This document shows positions 1 through 9,441 of a stretch of 64,000 nucleotides of DNA, one piece after another. Under the pieces are notes generated by a model. The model saw only the letters and a list, made by a program, of their open reading frames with translations. It was not told the DNA's origin and ran no database searches. How positions within the stretch are numbered: position 1 is the first letter of the stretch; each line of letters begins with the position of its first letter. Source of the DNA: Chondromyces crocatus (GTDB lineage: Bacteria; Myxococcota_A; Polyangia; Polyangiales; Polyangiaceae); NCBI RefSeq assembly GCF_001189295.1, contig NZ_CP012159.1:806001-870000 (forward strand), written 5' to 3'. Made by a program: the position numbers and the translations under genes.

Positions 1-1
1 G

Positions 2-1390
2 ACGGCGCCAGCGGCCGCCACGACTGGAGGGATCCTGGCGATGGTCAAGAAGGGGGCTTACGGCTACCCGGCCACGGCGGTCCCCGGCACGGTTGCTGGG
101 CTCGAGCTGGCACACCAGCGCTTCGGCTCGCGCCCCTGGTCCGAACTCGTCGCCCCCGCCACCGCGCTAGCCCGCGAGGGTCATCGGCTGGGCGCACGTC
201 AGGCCCTGGTTCTCGGCTGGGCCTGGTCTCGTCTCCAGCAGGACCGCGCAGCACGTGCGATCTGGGGCCGCCAGGGAAAACCGGTCCAGAAGGGCGACCT
301 GGTGAAACAACCGGACCTCTCACGCACGCTGGAGGCGATTGCCAGCGAGGGAGCGCGCGCATTCTACGAGGGGCCGATCGCGAAGAAGATCGCGGTCGCG
401 ATGGCCGCCCACCGTGGCCTGGTCACCGAGGAAGACCTGCGGAGCTATCGAGCCAAACTGCGCGCGCCGCTGCGCTTCACCTACCGTGGCTTCACGGTGG
501 ACACGATGGGGCCTCCGTCGATGGGTGGCATCGCGTTCGCCCAGATCATGCGCGTGCTCGAACGCGCAAAGGCCCACGAGGCGCCCGCAGGGTCGGGTCT
601 TTCCCACCACCTCTTCGCAGAAGCCGCGCGACGCGCATATTCGGATCGTCGTCGCGCCAGCGCCGATCCCGATTTCAGCCCTGGCGCTCAGCCTCTGCTC
701 GCGACGCTGCTCGACGACGGCTACCTCGAGGCGCGACGACCTCTTCTCGATCGAGAGCGCGCCACGCCATCCGTCGACATCGCCGTGCCGCCCGAGCCCG
801 AGCCCCTGGAGTCACAGCAGACGACGCACTTCTCGGTCGTGGATGCTCAGGGCAACGCTGTCGCCTGCACGGTCACCCTCTCGGCCGGGTTTGGCGCAAA
901 GGTCGTTGTCCCAGGGACGGGGGTCATCTTCAGCAACGCGCTCGCGGCGTTCTCTCCGACGGGTACGAACACCGTGGCTCCGGGCAAGCGCATGCAGAGT
1001 TCCATGTCGCCCGCGATCGTCTCCCGAAGCGGGCACCTCGCGCTGGTGCTCGGATCGCCCGGTGGCGACACGATTCCGAACACCCTGGCGCAGGTCTTCA
1101 GGAACCTGGTGGACCATGGAATGACGGTGGACGAGGCCGTGGAGAGCCCACGGGTTCACCACCAGTGGCTCCCAGACCGACTACGGATCGAGCGGAACAA
1201 CCCGCCTTCTCGGTCCGCACTGGAGGATCTGCGCCGCCGTGGTCATGCGCTGCACCTGGACGCGATGCCGATCGGGCATGCCAACAGCATCCTGGTCGAC
1301 GCATCGGGGACCGCGTGGGGGCACGCCGACAGCCGCGAGGGGGGGATCGCCGAGGGCCACGCTCCTGCTCAAGCTGCCCCCAAGCGGTAA
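2..1390 (+). CDS. ggt: gamma-glutamyltranspeptidase, 5'-truncated by window edge
   Basis: Transfers or hydrolyses the gamma-glutamyl group of glutathione and related peptides, normally in the periplasm or outside the cell. The frame is open from base 2 with no start before the edge; the first internal ATG is at 41, so the signal peptide and roughly the first hundred residues are missing. The first visible residues, TAPAAAT, match the conserved APAAAT segment of the large subunit. The self-cleavage nucleophile is the first Thr of QTTHFSVVD (codon 821-823), which starts the small subunit, and GSPGGD (from about 1052) carries the oxyanion-hole glycines. The 3' end overlaps the convergent stress-protein gene by 22 bases. 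Confidence 0.93.
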   Translation, partial: TAPAAATTGGILAMVKKGAYGYPATAVPGTVAGLELAHQRFGSRPWSELVAPATALAREGHRLGARQALVLGWAWSRLQQDRAARAIWGRQGKPVQKGDLVKQPDLSRTLEAIASEGARAFYEGPIAKKIAVAMAAHRGLVTEEDLRSYRAKLRAPLRFTYRGFTVDTMGPPSMGGIAFAQIMRVLERAKAHEAPAGSGLSHHLFAEAARRAYSDRRRASADPDFSPGAQPLLATLLDDGYLEARRPLLDRERATPSVDIAVPPEPEPLESQQTTHFSVVDAQGNAVACTVTLSAGFGAKVVVPGTGVIFSNALAAFSPTGTNTVAPGKRMQSSMSPAIVSRSGHLALVLGSPGGDTIPNTLAQVFRNLVDHGMTVDEAVESPRVHHQWLPDRLRIERNNPPSRSALEDLRRRGHALHLDAMPIGHANSILVDASGTAWGHADSREGGIAEGHAPAQAAPKR

Positions 1391-1965
1391 CGGGCCGCAG
1401 CCGTCTCCGCTTCCCAGGTGGCAGAGGGCGCCTCCTCCCCATCATGACGCTTCGGTCGAACCACCACGACCGGACAGGGCGCATTTCGCGCGATGCGCTC
1501 CGCCGTGCAGCCCCCGAGCAAACGCTGGAGGAGACTGGTCGGGTGCGTGCCGATCACGATCAGATCCGCGTCCAGCTCCTCGGCGAGCCCGACGATCGCA
1601 CGGTCGGCCGGTCCCACGCGGAAGTGCATGGCCATCAACCGGGCTTGTCCGTTGGCCGACTGGTGCTGGAGCACGCGGAGGCTCGGCGTGGACAGGGGCG
1701 CGGTGGAGACGCTGTGCGTCGCAACGTCCCGTACGGCAGGCGCGACCCGTCGAGGGCCCACCACCACCGCGTGGATCTCGGTCTCACCCCGCATGTCGGC
1801 CAGATCGAAGGCGAAACGCCAGGCTCTGCCGCCGGGCTCCGACAGGTCCATGGCGACCACCACGATGTAGGGTCTGACACAGCGCACGCGCCGTCCGCTC
1901 GGCAAGGGCACGGAGTCGGCGCACAACCTGGAAGGTGGCGACGTCGAACTTGCTTCGTCCCGCAT
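1369..1965 (-). CDS. universal stress protein (UspA family)
   Basis: Single Usp domain of 198 aa. The N-terminal beta strand PYIVVVAMDLSE and the C-terminal stretch IVIGTHPTSLLQRLLGG followed by APCPVVVVRP have the order and hydrophobic pattern of UspA proteins. The usual G-x2-G-x9-G-S/T ATP loop is imperfect here, since the second glycine position is not conserved, so nucleotide binding is uncertain. About 35 residues before the first strand are atypical, so a shorter start is possible. It converges on ggt and diverges from purB across 136 bases that must hold both promoters. No ligand or partner can be deduced. Confidence 0.82.
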   Translation of the reverse strand: MRDEASSTSPPSRLCADSVPLPSGRRVRCVRPYIVVVAMDLSEPGGRAWRFAFDLADMRGETEIHAVVVGPRRVAPAVRDVATHSVSTAPLSTPSLRVLQHQSANGQARLMAMHFRVGPADRAIVGLAEELDADLIVIGTHPTSLLQRLLGGCTAERIARNAPCPVVVVRPKRHDGEEAPSATWEAETAAARYRLGAA

Positions 1966-2101
1966 CGTTGTCTCAATTTTCTTGCGAGAGGGGCCAGCCG
2001 CAAGCCCACCCCGTTCGCACTCGGGTCGATCCCTGGACCGCGAGCGCTCTCACGAGGTCCTCGCTTGACAGGCCTGCCGCGTCCCCGCAGCGTCCCACGG
2101 C

Positions 2102-3400
2102 ATGCTTTCGCGCTACACACCGCCCGAATTCGCGACCCTCTGGTCCAGCACGACGCGCTACACGACGTGGCTCGCCGTCGAGCTCGCCGCCTGCGAAGCC
2201 ATGGAAGAGGCGGACCTCGTCCCGGGCGGCACGGCCAGCGCGATCCGTGCCCAGCAGCTCACGTTGCAGCCAGTGCGGATCGAGGAGATCGAGAAGACGG
2301 TCAAGCACGACGTCATCGCCTTCCTCACCCATGTCGAAGAGCTCGCCGGCCCTCAGGCGCGCTGGCTCCACCGGGGGATGACGTCGAGTGACGTCCTCGA
2401 CACCAGCCTCGCCGTGCTGCTCGTCGAGGCTTCCAGGCTGCTCGAGGTCCGGCTCGAAGCGCTCTGCCAGGCGCTCTCGCGGCGCGCCGATGAACATCGC
2501 CACACGCCCATGCTCGGCCGCAGCCACGGAATCGCCGCCGAGCCGCTGACGTTCGGCATCGTCCTCGCCGGTCACCTGGCGGAGATGCGACGGTGCCTCG
2601 CGCGCCTGCGCGCAGCACGCGACGAGATCGCGGTCGGAAAGATCGCAGGGGCCGTGGGGACCTACGCGCATCTCGATCCGAGCATCGAGGAACGCGCGCT
2701 CGCGGCGCTGGGCCTCCGCCCCGAGACCGTCTCCACGCAGGTGGTGGCGCGTGATCGCCATGCCGCCTTCTTCTCGACGCTGGCGATCGTCGCTGCGGGG
2801 GTCGAGAGGTTCGCCACGAACGTCCGTCACTGGCAGCGGTCCGAGGTGGGAGAGGCCGAGGAGCGGTTCACGGTGGGGCAGAAGGGATCGAGTGCGATGC
2901 CACACAAGCGCAATCCCATCCTCAGCGAGAATCTGTGCGGTCTCTCCCGGCTCGTTCGCGCCGCCGTCGTCCCTGCGCTCGAGGACGTCGCGCTCTGGCA
3001 CGAGCGGGACATCTCCCATTCCTCGGTCGAGCGCGCGATCGCGCCCGACGCCACCTCGCTGCTGGGGTTCATGCTTGAGCGGGCCACGAGCATCGTCGAA
3101 GGCCTGGTCGTCTACCCCGAGGCGATGCAGCGCAACCTGGACCGCGTGGGAGAGCTGTTCTTCAGCGAGGCCGTCATGCTGGCCCTGGTGAGCACCGGCC
3201 TGCCTCGACAGAGCGCCTACGAGCTGGTGCAGCGATCGGCCATGCGCGCCATCCATGGAGAGGGGCGCTTCCGTGATCTGCTCGGGGCCGATCCGGACGT
3301 GAGCCGCAGGCTGTCCAGCGATGCGCTGGGGCGCTGCTTCGATCTAGCGCACGCGCTCGCTCACGCGGACGCGATCATCGATCGGGCGCTGAAGACCTGA
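2102..3400 (+). CDS. purB: adenylosuccinate lyase
   Basis: Cleaves SAICAR to AICAR and adenylosuccinate to AMP in purine synthesis; cytoplasmic homotetramer. The 432 aa length is normal for the short bacterial form. Visible signatures are the N-terminal RYTPPEF, the fumarase/aspartase-superfamily signature [11 protein letters not shown] (around residue 265, holding the mobile catalytic serine loop) and the substrate-binding [12 protein letters not shown] and LGRSHG segments. The ATG at 2102 has no clear Shine-Dalgarno. A perfect TTGACA at 2065-2070 lies close upstream, but the -10 match at normal spacing is poor. It stands alone between a divergent stress-protein gene and a convergent exonuclease gene. 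Confidence 0.95.
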   Translation: MLSRYTPPEFATLWSSTTRYTTWLAVELAACEAMEEADLVPGGTASAIRAQQLTLQPVRIEEIEKTVKHDVIAFLTHVEELAGPQARWLHRGMTSSDVLDTSLAVLLVEASRLLEVRLEALCQALSRRADEHRHTPMLGRSHGIAAEPLTFGIVLAGHLAEMRRCLARLRAARDEIAVGKIAGAVGTYAHLDPSIEERALAALGLRPETVSTQVVARDRHAAFFSTLAIVAAGVERFATNVRHWQRSEVGEAEERFTVGQKGSSAMPHKRNPILSENLCGLSRLVRAAVVPALEDVALWHERDISHSSVERAIAPDATSLLGFMLERATSIVEGLVVYPEAMQRNLDRVGELFFSEAVMLALVSTGLPRQSAYELVQRSAMRAIHGEGRFRDLLGADPDVSRRLSSDALGRCFDLAHALAHADAIIDRALKT

Positions 3401-3483
3401 GCTGCGTTCTCCGCGCGGCTTGGTGGGCGGTGAACCGTCCAGGGGAAGGGGGAGGGCGGCCGCGTGTCACTCGGCTGGCTTCT

Positions 3484-4368
3484 TCAGTCGCCTTCGGCCC
3501 AGCGTGTGGGGCGCGTCCTCAACGTTCGAACCCCGAGCTCGTCGCACCACGCTTCGAACCGATGACGGGGCACGCCGCGGTGTCGCAGCGCATCGAGTTC
3601 CTCGCGGAGAGGAACATCGGTGACGAGGGTGGCCAGCCGACGGTAGAGCAGCGCGGCGTCGCGCTGCTCGGCGAGCGTCTTCGCAAGCCTCTCGGCGCCG
3701 CGCACGGAAGCAGGCCACTCCTTTGGGGAGGCGGGGATCCCTTCGAGATGGCCGAACGCCGACAGCAGCGCCGCCGCAGTCTTTTCTCCGATCCCGGGCA
3801 CGCCCGGGATCCCATCCGCTTCGTCGCCGGTCAGGGCGAGGAAATCCGCGACCTGATCCGGCCTCACGCCGCGTGTCTGGCGCAGGGTGGACTCGTCGAT
3901 CTCACGCTTCCGAGTGCGGTCGACCTGGACCACCCGGTGACCTTCGAGGCACTGCCCCAGGTCCTTGTCTGGCGTCAGGATCCTCACCTGCGTCACCGCC
4001 TCGCGGAACCGAGTCGCGGCCGTGGCGAGCGCGTCGTCCGCTTCGAAGCGGTCCATCGACCAGACGACGATACCGAGCGCGCGGACCGCGGATTCCACCT
4101 GATCGAACTGCGCGAGGAGCGCCGGGTCGACACCGTCGTCCGTCTTGTACCCCTGGAAGAGATCGTTGCGGAACGATCGGATGGGGTTGTCGAAGGCGAC
4201 GGCGAGGTGCGTCACCGCCTCGGCTTCTTCGTGCAGGAGGGCGAGCAACGACGAGGCGACGCCCACCGTGGCCTTCACGTCCTGTCCATCCGGGGAACGG
4301 AGCGGCGGGCGCTTGGAGTAATGCGCTCGAAACAGCTCGTACGTGCCATCGATGAGGTGCAGGCGCAT
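3484..4368 (-). CDS. 5'-3' exonuclease, FEN/DNA polymerase I N-domain type
   Basis: Stand-alone flap/5'-nuclease of 294 aa resembling the N-terminal domain of DNA polymerase I, expected to remove RNA primers or 5' flaps. Metal-binding acidic residues are visible in HLIDGTYELF, AFDNPIRSFRND, DRFEADDALAT and LTPDKDLGQ, and the helix-hairpin-helix is in GDEADGIPGVPGIGEKTA. No polymerase domain follows. The start lies only 2 bases after the stop of the upstream M36 protease gene, so the two may be cotranscribed although their functions look unrelated. Members of this family also occur in polymerase-independent repair; which role applies here is not clear. Confidence 0.88.
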   Translation of the reverse strand: MRLHLIDGTYELFRAHYSKRPPLRSPDGQDVKATVGVASSLLALLHEEAEAVTHLAVAFDNPIRSFRNDLFQGYKTDDGVDPALLAQFDQVESAVRALGIVVWSMDRFEADDALATAATRFREAVTQVRILTPDKDLGQCLEGHRVVQVDRTRKREIDESTLRQTRGVRPDQVADFLALTGDEADGIPGVPGIGEKTAAALLSAFGHLEGIPASPKEWPASVRGAERLAKTLAEQRDAALLYRRLATLVTDVPLREELDALRHRGVPRHRFEAWCDELGVRTLRTRPTRWAEGD

Positions 4369-4370
4369 GG

Positions 4371-7300
4371 CTAGCTCCGTCGTTGCCTTCGCGTGCGGAG
4401 TGCGAGGCCGAGCGCGGCTGCGAGCGAGAGCAAGTAGGGCTTCGGATCGGAGCCCGTGTCACTCCCGATCACGCTGCAGCCGCAGCCGTCGGGGTTGACC
4501 ACCAGGGGGTCTCCCGGGCCGCTGCCACCCGTCCCGGGCTCGCCGCTGGGGCCGCAGCTCCCGCCATCCTCCACGATCGTCGGGAAGGGGCTGTTGGTGA
4601 TGCCAGAGAACGCGATGTCGTCGATCTGCCAGCCCTCATCACCCACGGCCTGGTCTGTGCCGATGCGGAAGCGAACCTGGACCGTCCGGCCAGCGAGCGT
4701 CGTCCCCAGATCGAACCGCATGTCGTTGTATTGAGGCCATGCAGGGCTCTCGTCGACGAACCCACGGCGGTTCGCGAGGGGGTTCCCGGACAGGTCCGTG
4801 ATCCGGCCCGGGTAGCCTGGATCCGTGTACTGACCGAGGTCGCTCCAGGTCGCACCGCCGTCGGTGCTGAGTTCGATCACGGCGCCGTCCCACGCCGTCG
4901 ACTCGCTGAACTCGAATTTGAACGCGTGCTTGAACGCGATCACGAAGGGCTGATCGGAGCTCACGATCAGGTCAGGTGACACGAGGCTGGTGTCCGAGAT
5001 GGCACCGAAGTCGATGCCACGCCAGTGGTGGTTGCTGGCGCCTTCCTGCCGCTCGCGATACCAGACAGCGTCGACCGAGCCTTCTGGCGTCCAGGAGACG
5101 TCCTCGCTCTCGACGTCGTCGGTGCGGCTGCTGTTGGCAACCACGTCGTAGTGGACCTTGCGGAGCAGTGACTGCGAGCGCTGGGGGGCGCAGGTCTCGG
5201 CGCTCGTGAGCGTCACGTCCAGCAGCACGTCCTCGGGCGCCACGACGGTGCTGTCGAGCGCGATCTCGACAGTCGCCACGGCCGAGGAGAAGGGGGGAAC
5301 GGTCGCGAACTGGGCGGTGGATCCGCTGGGGAAGCGGACGCCAGGGTGGATCGTCGAGAGGTCGACGCGCGCATCGGTGAGTTCGGCCACCCCCGTGTTC
5401 AGGATCTCGACGGTGACCCGCCCCGTCTCGTTCCGGTCGAGGATGCCGTCGTTGTCGCAGGACTCGATGCCGTCATCGAGGGTGATGGCATGAATGCTGA
5501 AATTCGGCCGGATGTCATAATCCTCCACCACGCCGTTGAGGTTGGAGGAGCCCTTCGAGGGAGAGACTGCGCACGTCCCGGCGCCGCGGCGGGCAAAGCC
5601 TCGGGCAAGGGCGACGAGGTCCGTCGTGTCGTTCGCTGCGGCAGCCGCGAGGATGGCGTCGCGCTGCTCCGTGAACGTCGGCTCCACGGGAGCCAGCTTC
5701 ATCCCGGCGACGATGTAGTCGCCCATCCGTCGCTTGGCTTCGGCGAAGGGGTGGGCCTGCAGCAGGCCGACGTAGGCGTCGAACAGCATCGACGTCCAGA
5801 CCTCTCCTGCGTTGTGGACCGAGGCGTTGCTCCCGAAGTTGAGGATCGGATGATTGCTCGGCAGTGGCTCCCCGTTGGCGATGTGGCGGAACGTGAGCCC
5901 GTTGAATCCGAAGTTGTGCGAGTACGGCGCGCGGCGAATCCCGAAGTAAGCGTCCTCGAGGGCAGCGGTCGCGTAGACCGCGAGAGGGAAGGCGCCGGAG
6001 ACGTCGTGCTGCTCATCGAGAAGCATGTGGAGCGCCACGAAATCACCCCAGCCTTCGCTCTGGGCACCGCACTGCGTCGCTCCGCAGGCAACGAGCCGGT
6101 GATGGAGGTAGTGACCCCACTCGTGCGCGACGATGCTGTTGTCGATGGTGCCGTCCCGGGTCGGGGAGCCTTGCCGCGACAGGTTGACCGTCACCTGGCC
6201 AGCTTGCAGCGCCGACTTCAAGGCCGCGCCGTTCGCTTGCGAGACGCTGACCACCGGGATGTTCACGCTGGCGTCCCCGGACATAGCCATCGGCGGCCCG
6301 CCCTGCTCGTTGTTGGCGATGAGCACGGCCACCGCCCCGGCGTTCCGTGCGGCGATCGCCTTGCTCGTGAACGTACAGTTGCCCCGATCGATGAGCGCCA
6401 CATTCCCTGCCACCTGAGCGGCGTTCACCAGCGCCGTGCAGGCGTCGGTCAGGGTGCCTGCCCCGTCATTCACCAGGACGAGGGGAGCGTTGATGTCGAA
6501 GGTCGACAGGCTGAACTCGGCCACCTCGTTGGGCAGGCTGGCGTTCAGGGGTTGAACCGACAGAGAGGCGGATCCCCCCGACGATCGCCACACATACATC
6601 TGCATGATGGGGCTGTCCCCTTCCGCAAAGGTCTGCATGTTGGCGTTGTCGGTGCCGCTGTAGTCCTGCGCTTCCGCGAGCAGGGCGTCACCTCCCAGGC
6701 CTCCGCGGCCATAGTTGTCGTTCTGCGCGTTCCCGGACGCCTCGTCGAACCCCGAGTCGTAGTACCAGTCGTGAAGGAAGTTGTTCACGAAGAAGAGCTG
6801 CGTGACCGAGGCCATGATCTGGTCCTGGTTCACACGTGGGTCCGCGTTCACGTCGTAGGTGCGGTCGAAGGTCCGAGGGGATGTGATCGTCGCCCGGACG
6901 TCGCCGGCGCTGTAGCCGTCAGGGCTGTTCAGATCAGCGTAGGCGTCGACGTTGTTTCCCGAGGTCGTGGTCGCGGTGAGCGAGAGCCAGGGATCGAAGG
7001 TACCGTCCGGGTTGGTGTTGAAGCCATTGGTGTTGATCAGGACGGGGGCGGTGAAGCTGGGCGTGGAGCCATCGGGTGAGCCGGTCGGATGCGGCATGAA
7101 GTCCGCATGAGGGCCGGCCAGCGGGGTGGGCTCGCTACTCTCCTTAGCCCAGACCCGATAATCGAAGGCCTTGAGCGTCAGGTTCTGTCGGTAGAGCAGC
7201 CGCCCATCGCCGGCGGCGATGACATAGGCGTAGGCGGCTGGCTCGCTGCCGCTGCCAGCATCGCCGACGACCTCCAGGAAGTAAGCCGCTTGCAAGCGAT

Positions 7301-8015
7301 CCGGGAGAGGGAAATAGACCTCCTTCACGCGAGCCGGCCGCGACAGGCGCAAGCCCGTCGTGGAGACGGCGGCCTCGCTGAGGTCGAAGTAGCGGTAGTC
7401 GCCCTTGGTCCTCTTCGTGTCGACGACCTGCCCTTCCGCAATCCTGGCACCGAAGAGATCATGGAGCGCCACCGCGATGGCCTGCTCTGGCGAGAGCTTG
7501 GCGCTGGCGTCTCGGCTGTAGCCGCTGACGGCCGACGGGTGCAGGTTGCCAGAGATCGCCACGAGCGACAGATCCCGCTTGAGCAGCACGTCGAGTTCGT
7601 TCCGGTGGACCTCGATGCCGTCCACACGCTGACGGAACGTCACGATGATGCCGCCACGTCCGGTGTCATGAACGCGCTCCACCTGCACCGTGGCCAGGGC
7701 CGCGGGAGAGAGCCGGTAGAGGTCCGCGTGGCGTTTCAAGTGCGCGCGAGCCGCTCTGGCGGGGGGACCAGCTTGCGGTGTTCGCACTGTCGAGGTCTCT
7801 GCTGCTCCCCAGACGAAGGTGGGCAGGCCATTGCGAGGGTCTGTCGCCGTCACGATGGCGCGAACCGTCGGATCGTTCGGTGCACCTGCTCGGACCATCG
7901 ATGCCTCGACGGGTCGCTGAAAGGAAGCATCGAAGTTGGGCTGGGGAACGGCGTGAGCCTGGGACGCGGCCAGCAGGGGGGCCGTGAGGGCCGCGAGGCG
8001 GAGGGATCGTCGCAT
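4371..8015 (-). CDS. secreted M36 (fungalysin-type) metalloprotease with PA domain and MYXO-CTERM-like tail
   Basis: Large secreted zinc protease of 1214 aa. Start chosen at the ATG at 8015 because it begins a clean signal peptide (MRRSLRLAALTAPLLAASQAHA); the frame is open another 71 codons upstream without such features. An FTP-like propeptide occupies roughly residues 60-300. A protease-associated domain, APLVLVNDGAG through IPVVSVSQANG (about 512-615), comes just before the zinc motif HEWGH at residues 631-635, with the third-ligand region QSEGWGDF after it. The C-terminal third is beta-rich, and the last residues are GCGC, a hydrophobic segment and RTRRQRRS, the layout of MYXO-CTERM sorting tails. 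Likely for nutrient acquisition or predation. Confidence 0.9.
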   Translation of the reverse strand: MRRSLRLAALTAPLLAASQAHAVPQPNFDASFQRPVEASMVRAGAPNDPTVRAIVTATDPRNGLPTFVWGAAETSTVRTPQAGPPARAARAHLKRHADLYRLSPAALATVQVERVHDTGRGGIIVTFRQRVDGIEVHRNELDVLLKRDLSLVAISGNLHPSAVSGYSRDASAKLSPEQAIAVALHDLFGARIAEGQVVDTKRTKGDYRYFDLSEAAVSTTGLRLSRPARVKEVYFPLPDRLQAAYFLEVVGDAGSGSEPAAYAYVIAAGDGRLLYRQNLTLKAFDYRVWAKESSEPTPLAGPHADFMPHPTGSPDGSTPSFTAPVLINTNGFNTNPDGTFDPWLSLTATTTSGNNVDAYADLNSPDGYSAGDVRATITSPRTFDRTYDVNADPRVNQDQIMASVTQLFFVNNFLHDWYYDSGFDEASGNAQNDNYGRGGLGGDALLAEAQDYSGTDNANMQTFAEGDSPIMQMYVWRSSGGSASLSVQPLNASLPNEVAEFSLSTFDINAPLVLVNDGAGTLTDACTALVNAAQVAGNVALIDRGNCTFTSKAIAARNAGAVAVLIANNEQGGPPMAMSGDASVNIPVVSVSQANGAALKSALQAGQVTVNLSRQGSPTRDGTIDNSIVAHEWGHYLHHRLVACGATQCGAQSEGWGDFVALHMLLDEQHDVSGAFPLAVYATAALEDAYFGIRRAPYSHNFGFNGLTFRHIANGEPLPSNHPILNFGSNASVHNAGEVWTSMLFDAYVGLLQAHPFAEAKRRMGDYIVAGMKLAPVEPTFTEQRDAILAAAAANDTTDLVALARGFARRGAGTCAVSPSKGSSNLNGVVEDYDIRPNFSIHAITLDDGIESCDNDGILDRNETGRVTVEILNTGVAELTDARVDLSTIHPGVRFPSGSTAQFATVPPFSSAVATVEIALDSTVVAPEDVLLDVTLTSAETCAPQRSQSLLRKVHYDVVANSSRTDDVESEDVSWTPEGSVDAVWYRERQEGASNHHWRGIDFGAISDTSLVSPDLIVSSDQPFVIAFKHAFKFEFSESTAWDGAVIELSTDGGATWSDLGQYTDPGYPGRITDLSGNPLANRRGFVDESPAWPQYNDMRFDLGTTLAGRTVQVRFRIGTDQAVGDEGWQIDDIAFSGITNSPFPTIVEDGGSCGPSGEPGTGGSGPGDPLVVNPDGCGCSVIGSDTGSDPKPYLLSLAAALGLALRTRRQRRS

Positions 8016-8122
8016 CGGTGACTCCAGTCGGACAGACAAGAACCCTGGGCCCAGTGTTCGGGCGGAGTTGCGAGGATTGGGGGCGTCGCACGCTCCAGGG
8101 CAAGGAGAGACTAATCTTGCGC

Positions 8123-8153
8123 CATGGCCGAGGGAAGAAGGCCCTCGGCCATG
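8123..8153 (-). terminator. 12-bp perfect hairpin after the HExxH gene
   Basis: Perfect inverted repeat: CATGGCCGAGGG, a 7-base loop, then CCCTCGGCCATG. On the minus strand it begins 7 bases after the stop codon of the HExxH gene. There is no U-run, as is common for terminators in high-GC bacteria, so an intrinsic terminator or RNA-stabilising hairpin is inferred. Confidence 0.6.
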
Positions 8154-8160
8154 CGCTGCG

Positions 8161-9429
8161 TCACGAATGTGCTGCCGCACGCCGTCCGAAATGTTCGTCC
8201 CAACGCTCGAGCTCTGCCAGCACGCCACGGCCTGTGATCGTGGGGCGGGCGTTGTCGAGCAGCACCTTCGTTCCTTCGCGGTTGATCGTCCGGATCTGCT
8301 CGTAGCGCGCCTCGAAAGCCTCCGGCCGAGCCAGGGGATCGCGCGACTGGATCATCTGCTCGTAGAGACGAGCGACCGGCACGAAGGCATGCACGGCGAG
8401 GAGCACGCCGTGGAGCGGGCGAGGATCAGGGCGAACCGGCGAGGTGTAGAGTGGGGAAAAGGCGTTCTCCAGCACCGCGTCCAGCTCGAAGAGCGCGTTG
8501 ATCTTGTTGTGGGAGAATTCGTGGATCAGGGCCTCGGTGAGGGTCATCACGCTGGGGTGGAGCGACATGTAGATGGTCCCCAGCGACTCCTGAAACGAAG
8601 CAGACATGTGCCTCTCCTCGTCGTATCCGACGGGCACGATCTGGTGCAGGAAGAGCTCCATCTCCCGACGTAGCTCCGGCATGTACCGATCGATGATGTC
8701 GAGCGCCGCTCGCAAGCGCTCGCGCCAGCTCTGGATGGGTCGTCCTCCGAGGGACACGGCATTCCCTTCCTTGTCGGGGTGCGCCTCGTCCATGGCGACA
8801 GGGTTGTTGTCGGCCAGGGCGAGGACCAGCCCGCGCTCGAGGGGATGGTACGGCGCGGTGACGCGGACGCCCTTTGCGCTCAGCGCCTCGACCGAACCGC
8901 GAGCCCAGCCATCGAGGGGCAGGGAGAGCGGTTCGTGGGCGCCGAAGCCGACCTTCATCCTCCCGTTCTGGAAGAGCAGCTCCGTCGTGTCGGCAGGGAG
9001 TTCGACCGAGGCCTGCGCGAGCAAGGAGACGAGTTGTCGCGGTGGGTGCTGCATCCGCGCGCTTCGAGGCATGGCCTCTTGCGCTGCCAGCTCGAGGTAC
9101 AGGAGGCCGAGCAGCTCCGACAAGGCGGCCTCCGCGCGCGCGGCCGGAAGGCGACCAGGCCGGAGGCAGCGAATGAGGGCGCCCGCCGTGGGTCGGCGGA
9201 CTGCGCTCGCGACAGCGCCCGGATGCTGCGCCAGCGCCAGCCGAATCCACGGCTGAAAAGAGGAGAGATCGGCGCGAACCCCTGGTGAAAGAGAGAGGCC
9301 GCGCCCCACCTGAGGCAACTCGCCGAGGGAGCGTCGGATGGCGCGGGACAGGATGTCGCGCGCCGTGTGCGAGCCCGGCTCGGGAATCGTGAGATCTCGA
9401 GGCGGAGCGAGGGGGGGCGGCGGCGACAT
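8161..9429 (-). CDS. aKG-HExxH-type peptide beta-hydroxylase-like protein
   Basis: Protein of 422 aa with HEFSH at residues 303-307 inside LTEALIHEFSHNKINAL, then YTSPVRPDPRPLHG and VHAFVPVARLYEQM. This arrangement (HExxH, then SPxRxDPRPLxG, then a further His in VHAF) is what I recognise as the family once listed as 'HEXXH motif domain' and now linked to Fe(II)/2-oxoglutarate-dependent peptide beta-hydroxylation in RiPP pathways, rather than to zinc peptidases. No signal peptide. It starts 12 bases after the stop of the LarA-like gene and ends at a strong hairpin, so it is the last gene of a three-gene unit. No RiPP precursor, radical SAM or cyclodehydratase gene is nearby, so the substrate is unknown. 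Confidence 0.72.
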   Translation of the reverse strand: MSPPPPLAPPRDLTIPEPGSHTARDILSRAIRRSLGELPQVGRGLSLSPGVRADLSSFQPWIRLALAQHPGAVASAVRRPTAGALIRCLRPGRLPAARAEAALSELLGLLYLELAAQEAMPRSARMQHPPRQLVSLLAQASVELPADTTELLFQNGRMKVGFGAHEPLSLPLDGWARGSVEALSAKGVRVTAPYHPLERGLVLALADNNPVAMDEAHPDKEGNAVSLGGRPIQSWRERLRAALDIIDRYMPELRREMELFLHQIVPVGYDEERHMSASFQESLGTIYMSLHPSVMTLTEALIHEFSHNKINALFELDAVLENAFSPLYTSPVRPDPRPLHGVLLAVHAFVPVARLYEQMIQSRDPLARPEAFEARYEQIRTINREGTKVLLDNARPTITGRGVLAELERWDEHFGRRAAAHS

Positions 9430-9441
9430 GCTGGGTGCGTT

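Noticed and set aside
8016-8228. N-terminal extension of the M36 protease
   Set aside because: The extension would bury the signal peptide and runs across the hairpin and intergenic region; the ATG at 8015 starts a normal signal sequence.
8161-9429. HExxH protein as a zinc metallopeptidase
   Set aside because: The motifs after HEFSH fit the hydroxylase-like family better; no signal peptide or propeptide is present.
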